Shown here in pieces: positions 61,347 through 64,000 of a stretch of DNA of 64,000 nt. The notes under the pieces are model-generated. The model was not told the DNA's origin and did not search any database. It saw nothing but the letters and a program-made list of their open reading frames with translations. The DNA is from Paenibacillus faecalis (GTDB lineage: Bacteria > Bacillota > Bacilli > Paenibacillales > Paenibacillaceae). Numbering within the stretch: the first letter of the stretch is position 1; each line of letters opens with the position of its first letter. Location of the stretch: NCBI RefSeq assembly GCF_900289175.1, contig NZ_LT985747.1:2379708-2443707 (forward strand), written 5' to 3'. The position numbers were made by a program, and so were the translations under genes.

Positions 61347-62279
61347 TCACTTCCACTTAATAAACGTGAATTTTACATATGAATCAACTTTCTTCCCGCT
61401 CCTACCAAGTGATCCGTTATTAACGAGAATAACCCCTGTGATCGTAACTATACTTCCTGCTGCCATGTACCAGGATATTTCTTCGTTATACAAAATGCTT
61501 CCCGTTGCCATCGCGATGATTGGAGAAATATAAAGCCAGGTGGATGGAAAGAGAGGATTCGTTTTAGCCACAAGCCAATAAAAAATGGTGTGCCCTACCA
61601 TTGAGCCGATCAGGATTAAGTACAGGAGCGAAAAGGCAATTTGAGGTGTAAACATCATCGTTATGTTGACCTGTTCTGTAAATAAGGACAACATCAGCAG
61701 CATGATACCTCCTGTCAGCATTTGGGCTGCATTTAAAGCAATAGGCGAAATATTTGTAAAATGGCTAATAACTCGCTTCGAGTATAATGCTCCGCCTGCA
61801 TAAAATACTTGTCCTATCAAAATCGCCACACATCCCAACAGCCACAATATATCAGACTTTAAAGATAGTTGAGGCAGCACCAACAAAATAACACCTGCCA
61901 AGCCGATCAAACAGCCAAATATTTTCCTTCCTGCTACCCATTTACGATGGACGATGGCCTGCAGCAAAATAATAATCATCGGCGCCGTAGCAGAAAGAAT
62001 CGCCGCTGTCCCTGAGCTTACGAACTGCTCCGCCCAATACAGCATCGAAAATGTTCCAAAGGTAAGGCCAAGACCTGTAAACCACATCTCTTTATGCAGC
62101 AATAAAGAAAAGTTCCCACGCTTCTTCCAGGTCATCCACAGTAAAAGAATGAGACCGGCAACCATAAATCGTATGCCTGCGGAAAAAAAGGGAGGAGCCC
62201 CCGCATCCACTCCAATCTTGATTGCTAAAAAAGTTGTTCCAAACACGATGCACATAATTGCATAATTCATGAGAACCAT
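61347..62279 (-). CDS. EamA-family (DMT) transporter
   Basis: A 310-residue membrane protein with ten predicted transmembrane helices arranged as two EamA repeats (FGTTFLAIKIGVDAGAPPFFSAGIRF; AGGALYSKRVISHFTNISPIALNA). DMT transporters export metabolites such as amino acids or import small solutes. It is divergently transcribed from a MocR-type regulator 81 bp away, a pairing in which the regulator often controls the transporter. Confidence 0.9.
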   Translation of the reverse strand: MVLMNYAIMCIVFGTTFLAIKIGVDAGAPPFFSAGIRFMVAGLILLLWMTWKKRGNFSLLLHKEMWFTGLGLTFGTFSMLYWAEQFVSSGTAAILSATAPMIIILLQAIVHRKWVAGRKIFGCLIGLAGVILLVLPQLSLKSDILWLLGCVAILIGQVFYAGGALYSKRVISHFTNISPIALNAAQMLTGGIMLLMLSLFTEQVNITMMFTPQIAFSLLYLILIGSMVGHTIFYWLVAKTNPLFPSTWLYISPIIAMATGSILYNEEISWYMAAGSIVTITGVILVNNGSLGRSGKKVDSYVKFTFIKWK

Positions 62280-62360
62280 TGTAACGCCTCCTTCCCATCA
62301 TTATAATGAGAAGAAAATAGAACAGTTCATCCAATACAGAACAGTTAAAGGAGGGTAATC

Positions 62361-63785
62361 ATGATGGATCATGCTCGTTTATCCCGCTCACAGCGCAAAC
62401 CGCTGTTTCAGCAAGTATACGATCACATCTGGAATCGAATTCAGCGAGCTGAATGGACAGAGCATAACAAGCTTCCCTCTGTGCGTATGCTTGCCGAAGA
62501 GTTGAATGTGAACCGATTAACGGTGTTCAAGGCGTATCAGCAACTAAAAGAAGAGAAAAAAATTTATGTTAAATATAAATCCGGCTACTATGTACATCCT
62601 GGCACACAGATGCCATTCAAAGATTTGGACGTTCCCATCGTATCTTCCTATGTCCAAAAAAGCCACTTGTCGGAAATACATCAGGTCCCAGCAACCTACC
62701 AATTTTCCCACGCATTAATCGACCCTAATCTCATGCCAAATCGTTATTTTTCCGAATATGTAAAGGAGATTTTTGATTTATATCCTACCGTGCTCAGTAC
62801 ATATTCCACCATCCAAGGAGATGAGGAGCTTCGAGAATCACTTGCCCTTTACTTTGCAGATAAACATCGTTTTCATCTAACGCATGATGATATCTTGATC
62901 ACCTCCGGGTCCCAGCAAGCTATCGATTTAATAGCGCGAATGCTAATAGAGCCTGCGGATACCGTATTACTCGAACGGCCTACCTACAGCGCTGCAATCG
63001 ATATTTTCCAGCAGCACGGTGCTCGGATTGTTTCTGTAGATATCCATCCATATGGCTATGATCTGAACCAGGTTGAACAGTTAATGAAGCAGCATAAGCC
63101 GCGTTTCTTTTACCTTAACCCTACTTTCCACAATCCGACCGGATACATCGTGCCGGCTGAGCAGCGAAAGCAGCTGGTGGAGCTAGCGGAACAGTACCGC
63201 TGTTTCCTTATAGAAGACGACCCGTTCCGTGATATATATTTTGAACAGGAGCCGCCTCTGCCACTTTTTTCGTATAGTACAGAAGGTTATGTCATTTATA
63301 TTCGCAGCTTTAGCAAATACGTTGCACCCGGATTGCGCATCGCCGCCGTCTGTAGTCATTCCTCATTAAGGAAGCATCTCTTTACGGTTAAGTCATTGGC
63401 GGACAATGGAACACCGCTGCTTAATCAGAAAATGTTCTTACATTACTTTAAGTCAAAGCGGTTGCAGCAGCATATTTTAAAGCTCCAAACCGCGTTAAGC
63501 GTTCGTAAATCAATTATGGAAAGCGAACTCTCCCGTACCAACTGGACATGGGACAGCCCAGCAGGAGGCCTTAACTTATGGGTAGAATTGCCAAAAACTA
63601 TTGTCATGGAAATGCTTCTGGTCAAATGCCTTGAACAATCTATATCCTTTGTTCCCGGCCCCATATGTGATCCCTCCAAACAATTAACATCGTGGATTCG
63701 TTTAAGCTATTCATATATTAATGAAAAACAACTAAGCATCGGGATGAAGAAGCTGATTCATTTGGCAGAGCAGTTGGATTCTTGA
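62361..63785 (+). CDS. MocR-type (GntR/aminotransferase fusion) regulator
   Basis: A 474-residue regulator. Residues 8-80 are a GntR winged helix (LFQQVYDHIWNRIQRAEW, LPSVRMLAEELNVNRLTVFKAYQQL). Residues 110-474 are a fold-type I aminotransferase-like domain with LITSGSQQAIDL, YLNPTFHNPTG, the Asp in FLIEDDPFRD and the PLP Lys in RSFSKYVAPGLRI. Such proteins sense PLP or an amino-acid adduct. AAAGGAGG precedes ATGATG. Divergent from the EamA transporter, which it probably regulates. Confidence 0.92.
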   Translation: MMDHARLSRSQRKPLFQQVYDHIWNRIQRAEWTEHNKLPSVRMLAEELNVNRLTVFKAYQQLKEEKKIYVKYKSGYYVHPGTQMPFKDLDVPIVSSYVQKSHLSEIHQVPATYQFSHALIDPNLMPNRYFSEYVKEIFDLYPTVLSTYSTIQGDEELRESLALYFADKHRFHLTHDDILITSGSQQAIDLIARMLIEPADTVLLERPTYSAAIDIFQQHGARIVSVDIHPYGYDLNQVEQLMKQHKPRFFYLNPTFHNPTGYIVPAEQRKQLVELAEQYRCFLIEDDPFRDIYFEQEPPLPLFSYSTEGYVIYIRSFSKYVAPGLRIAAVCSHSSLRKHLFTVKSLADNGTPLLNQKMFLHYFKSKRLQQHILKLQTALSVRKSIMESELSRTNWTWDSPAGGLNLWVELPKTIVMEMLLVKCLEQSISFVPGPICDPSKQLTSWIRLSYSYINEKQLSIGMKKLIHLAEQLDS

Positions 63786-63862
63786 TATACAGAGCCCTTC
63801 TCTTTTGTCCTCCACTTTGACAAAAAAGAAAAACCAATGATTGCAACCGCCGCACAACCTAA

Positions 63863-63991
63863 TGTAAGAGTGCTTCCTGGGAAGGGCGATTAGGGTATAT
63901 AACTATCGTAGGAGAAAGAACACTTGGAATAATTGCTGGTGGTGTCGGTGATATTTTTACAAGAGAAGATAGATTTTCTATGAGATTCTAA
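63863..63991 (+). pseudogene. possible S41-peptidase C-terminal fragment
   Basis: A short open frame ends in TIVGERTLGIIAGG and VGDIFTREDRFSMRF before TAA at 63989. This resembles the C-terminal half of an S41 (tail-specific) protease, but without the catalytic part or a start. It looks like a gene remnant or a distant match. The stretch 63786-63862 shows no other gene. Confidence 0.3.
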
Positions 63992-64000
63992 ATTTCCAAG

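Overview
The window looks like chromosomal DNA of a spore-forming Firmicute, most likely Paenibacillus or a close relative. This is inferred from gene content and order: cotE-mutS-mutL, miaA-hfq, spoVK-hflX-ynbB-glnR-glnA and lexA/yneA/ynzC follow the Bacillus subtilis arrangement, ribosome binding sites are of the strong GGAGG type, and LexA and GlnR operators fit the Bacillus consensus. No rRNA, tRNA, CRISPR array or intact insertion sequence was seen. Most genes lie on the minus strand, so the text below follows transcription from high to low coordinates in those blocks.

Region 1-5425 (minus) is a Tad/Flp-pilus-like assembly operon. A Hanks-type kinase fused to a MinD-like domain comes first, then a CpaB-like SAF protein, two degenerate CpaE/MinD-like proteins and a CpaF ATPase that runs off the window edge. 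Region 5602-9796 (minus) is a six-gene operon of Fpg-type glycosylase, endonuclease IV, a cyclic-phosphate-processing REC protein, a thioredoxin-like protein, an ABC ATPase and an FtsJ/RlmM-type RNA methyltransferase, closed by a strong terminator. Then come a NagD-family HAD phosphatase, a 50-residue orphan ORF, ribonuclease Z, cobalamin-dependent methionine synthase and a lipoprotein.

Region 16644-19711 holds a HAD hydrolase, a membrane protein, a DUF896 protein and the divergent SOS pair yneA-like/lexA, with three LexA boxes between them. From about 19.8 to 26.0 kb there is an AT-rich accessory segment between lexA and glnA. It contains small membrane proteins, a 70-bp repeat pair, an SOS-controlled small protein, a secreted protein and at least five broken genes. 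The glnA-glnR-ynbB-hflX-spoVK block follows, then ydcF-like and ntdP, PBP1A, and the hfq-miaA-methyltransferase-mutL-mutS operon. An amidoligase-like gene and cotE complete this stretch.

Region 45.1-51.1 kb has a fragment of an ABC exporter, an aromatic-acid-exporter-like protein, an NMT1-type ABC importer operon and an M32 carboxypeptidase. The last 13 kb is mixed-strand: HesB-like protein, beta-carbonic anhydrase, PadR regulator, two cell-surface or hypothetical proteins, a TraB/GumN protein with an SLH-like N-terminus, a TPR glycosyltransferase, a UbiD-family decarboxylase, an amidohydrolase, and a divergent EamA transporter/MocR regulator pair. The best candidates for something undescribed are the kinase-pseudo-MinD fusion in the Tad-like operon and the decayed, partly SOS-controlled island between lexA and glnA.
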